A DNA stretch of 8,043 nucleotides from Comamonadaceae bacterium (lineage in GTDB: Bacteria > Pseudomonadota > Gammaproteobacteria > Burkholderiales > Burkholderiaceae_C): NCBI GenBank assembly GCA_947451445.1, contig CANFZJ010000138.1:1-8043 (forward strand), given 5' to 3'. Both the position numbers and the translations under genes were made by a program. A model generated the notes under the pieces. The model saw only the letters and a list, made by a program, of their open reading frames with translations. It ran no database searches and had not been told where the DNA came from. Shown in pieces: positions 6,368 to 8,043 of the stretch (positions within the stretch are counted from its first letter, which is position 1; each line of letters opens with the position of its first letter).

Positions 6368-7308
6368 TCCATGCTCCTGGTAATTAATTGCGCCACCGTG
6401 CCGTCATGGGCCAAACCTAGGGTTTCAGCGTGCGGTGTTGCCAGCGGCGGGTAGGCCGCAAACAGTTTTTCTATAAAGGGATCGGGCTGGTAGGTCACCA
6501 AGGCCCGGCGATCGGCGCCGAAGCGTTGGGCCAAGGCCTCCACCACTTCGGCCACGGTCAGCCGTAGCACCGGCATCTGGTAGCAGCGACGTGGATTGAA
6601 GCGTGCTGGGTCCACCGTAGCTGCGTGCAGCAGGTTGTCTATGCAGGCTCCCACCGAAATCCACCAGGCGACGCCGTCCGGCGAGACGGGTACGGTCAGC
6701 GGCTGGCCAGCCGCCAGCTTCCAGAACAACTGGCTCATGAATGCGGACATCATTCCCGCGCCATCGCCCGGCCGTGCTACCACGCCGGGCAGGCGCAGCG
6801 AGCAGCCTTGCACCCAGCCCAGGCGCGAAGCATCGGCCACCAGATACTCGCCCATCAGTTTGTGCGCGCCATAGCTCAAGGCCGGAGCGGGTAGCGTTTG
6901 TTCGTTGACCTGTGACGGCAACTCTTCGCCATAGACCGCCACCGTGCTGGCAAATACAAAGCGGGGCGGCTTGGCTTGGCCGCGCAGGTCTTCCAGCAGG
7001 CCCAAGGTGGCATCCAGGTTGATGGAGCGCCCCAGGGGGTAGTTTTTCTCCGCCGCTCCACCGGGGATGCTAGCCAGGTGAAATACAGCATCTACCTGCA
7101 TGTCATAAGCCTGGGCTCGTACGGCGGTATCGGCAATGCTGCCGGCCTGCTGCACCACGCGGTTATCGGGGTGCGGGGCATCAAACCTTACGTCCATCAG
7201 CGTCAGGCGGCTCAGCGCATGGCCGTTCAGGCCGTCGGCCAGCAGCCGTTTGACCAGCGCCTGTCCCACAAAGCCTTGCGCGCCAGTGACGACGACATGG
7301 CCCATCAT
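6364..7308 (-). CDS. NAD-dependent epimerase/dehydratase, D-erythronate dehydrogenase-like
   Basis: A 314-residue extended SDR. The NAD loop is TGAQGFVG (8-15) with an acidic residue at the end of beta-2 (D39), indicating NAD(H). The active site shows S121/T122 in FASTVAVYG and Y146-x3-K150 in SYGAHK. The substrate region LRLPGVVARPG (171-181) and the later PVSPDGVAWWIS resemble the D-erythronate dehydrogenase (DenD) branch rather than nucleotide-sugar epimerases, as I recall that branch. The gene starts with two adjacent ATG codons; the first (7308) overlaps the upstream stop as ATGA, and the second (7305) would shorten the protein by one residue. Its own stop overlaps the dioxygenase start the same way. 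In this operon it more likely oxidises a hydroxyl or hydroxy-acid intermediate than acts on a sugar nucleotide. The substrate is unassigned. Confidence 0.88.
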   Translation of the reverse strand: MMGHVVVTGAQGFVGQALVKRLLADGLNGHALSRLTLMDVRFDAPHPDNRVVQQAGSIADTAVRAQAYDMQVDAVFHLASIPGGAAEKNYPLGRSINLDATLGLLEDLRGQAKPPRFVFASTVAVYGEELPSQVNEQTLPAPALSYGAHKLMGEYLVADASRLGWVQGCSLRLPGVVARPGDGAGMMSAFMSQLFWKLAAGQPLTVPVSPDGVAWWISVGACIDNLLHAATVDPARFNPRRCYQMPVLRLTVAEVVEALAQRFGADRRALVTYQPDPFIEKLFAAYPPLATPHAETLGLAHDGTVAQLITRSME

Positions 7309-8042
7309 TCGCCCCCTTTGCGGAACGGCAGGGTGGCCAAAAAGGCCAGCTTGGACAGGCCCAGCATCTTCAGCCCGGCGCGGGCTGAGTCGGCATCCAG
7401 ACGGGCTTCCATGGGCATGGTGCCAAAGCTCTTGCCCTTGATGACCAGTTCGTTGCCAACGCGGTTCAGCGACTCGACATGCATCAGTTCTTCGTTGGCC
7501 GCGCCGCGCAGCACCATACCTTCCTTCTTGGCGGCCGCCAGGGTGGCGGGAACGCCGGTGTCTTGCCGCGTTTCGCTGGAGACGGCACCGAAGTCCATGC
7601 CCAGGTGGTCAAACATCTTGATGGCGGTGGCACGACCTGCGCCGTAGACGCCGCCGCCGGGGTGCTGGAAGGGCCCGGCCAGGAACAAGCGGTCTACGCC
7701 GGGCACGGTGTACTGGCCTAGATCGGGTGTGGGTCGGTGCCCGGCGCTTTGGTAGAAATAGGGTGCCACGCCATGCAGGTCGCCGCGCATCATGCTGTTC
7801 GGGCTGGACCGTTCCAGATCCACCGGGCTGACGATGCTGCGGGCAATGATGTTGTCGCTGGTCAGATTGGAGACAAATTTGCGGTAGTGGTTCAGCGACA
7901 GGTCACCGATTTCTTCTTTGAATTCGTCCCAGTGTTGGCCGGCCCAGCGTTGGTCCTTGACGGCGTAGGGTGCAAAGGTAATGCCGTGGAACATCCCCGC
8001 CCCGGGAGGGACACGGGTTTTGTCACCAATGCTTTCGTCGCC
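7305..8042 (-). CDS. CrtI/phytoene desaturase-like FAD oxidoreductase, C-terminal part, cut by window edge
   Basis: Only the last 245 residues are present; the frame stays open to the right edge, so the N-terminal Rossmann motif lies outside. An ATG at 7994 is in frame but internal. The diagnostic C-terminal FAD-binding segment is VDRLFLAGPFQHPGGGVYG followed by AGRATAIKMFDHLGMDF (about residues 116-151), typical of the phytoene-desaturase-like NAD(P)/FAD oxidoreductases (COG1233 type). About 95 residues follow this motif, whereas typical members end soon after it. The extension (rich in charged residues, with IKGKSFGTMPMEARLD near the end) resembles no domain I can name. The gene overlaps the next by ATGA. 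Members desaturate or oxidise C-C or C-N bonds, not only carotenoids; no other carotenoid genes are present, so a catabolic oxidation is more likely here. Confidence 0.85.
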   Translation of the reverse strand, partial: GDESIGDKTRVPPGAGMFHGITFAPYAVKDQRWAGQHWDEFKEEIGDLSLNHYRKFVSNLTSDNIIARSIVSPVDLERSSPNSMMRGDLHGVAPYFYQSAGHRPTPDLGQYTVPGVDRLFLAGPFQHPGGGVYGAGRATAIKMFDHLGMDFGAVSSETRQDTGVPATLAAAKKEGMVLRGAANEELMHVESLNRVGNELVIKGKSFGTMPMEARLDADSARAGLKMLGLSKLAFLATLPFRKGGE

Positions 8043-8043
8043 A

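Noticed and set aside
7305..8042. Carotenoid biosynthesis gene (crtI)
   Set aside because: The FAD motif is shared by many non-carotenoid oxidoreductases, and no crtB, crtE or related gene is nearby; the operon looks catabolic.

Overview
The window carries one compact catabolic locus with no rRNA, tRNA, CRISPR or insertion sequence. Its GC-rich, strongly GC-ending codon usage and its mix of gene families suggest a betaproteobacterium, most likely of the Burkholderiales and perhaps the Comamonadaceae. This is inferred from style and recalled family distribution, not from a phylogenetic marker. There is no gene-free stretch above 300 bases; the largest gap is the 170-base intergenic region at 878-1047.

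Layout: a minus-strand SMP-30/gluconolactonase-type gene (2-877, cut by the left edge) is divergent from a plus-strand LysR-type regulator of the NodD-like clade (1048-1971). The 878-1047 region between them holds two LysR-type T-N11-A sites 22 bp apart and an overlapping perfect inverted repeat. The regulator ends 3 bases from the end of a seven-gene minus-strand block that fills the rest of the window. In transcription order (right to left) the block encodes: a CrtI/phytoene-desaturase-like FAD oxidoreductase (cut by the right edge), a NAD-dependent epimerase/dehydratase resembling D-erythronate dehydrogenase, a two-domain type I extradiol (VOC) dioxygenase, a small Rieske [2Fe-2S] protein, an alpha/beta hydrolase of the Ayg1/2,6-dihydroxypseudooxynicotine hydrolase type, a PHBH-fold FAD aromatic hydroxylase, and a classical SDR. 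Gene gaps run from 4-base ATGA overlaps to 30 bases, so one polycistronic transcript starting beyond the right edge is likely.

Working model (inference): the FAD monooxygenase hydroxylates an aromatic ring to a catechol-like or polyhydroxylated compound. The VOC enzyme opens the ring, with the Rieske protein supplying electrons or keeping its iron reduced. The serine hydrolase breaks a C-C bond in the acyl product. The SDR, epimerase-like dehydrogenase and CrtI-like oxidoreductase handle alcohol/ketone or desaturation steps, and the SMP-30 enzyme opens a lactone. Three things point to a bulky plant phenolic such as a flavonoid or acylphloroglucinol rather than a simple benzoate: the NodD-like regulator, the Ayg1-type C-C hydrolase in place of a BphD/MhpC enzyme, and the FAD hydroxylase plus VOC plus Rieske set. 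From memory, this set recalls the fde (naringenin degradation) operon of Herbaspirillum seropedicae. I could not verify gene-by-gene correspondence, so the substrate is a hypothesis.
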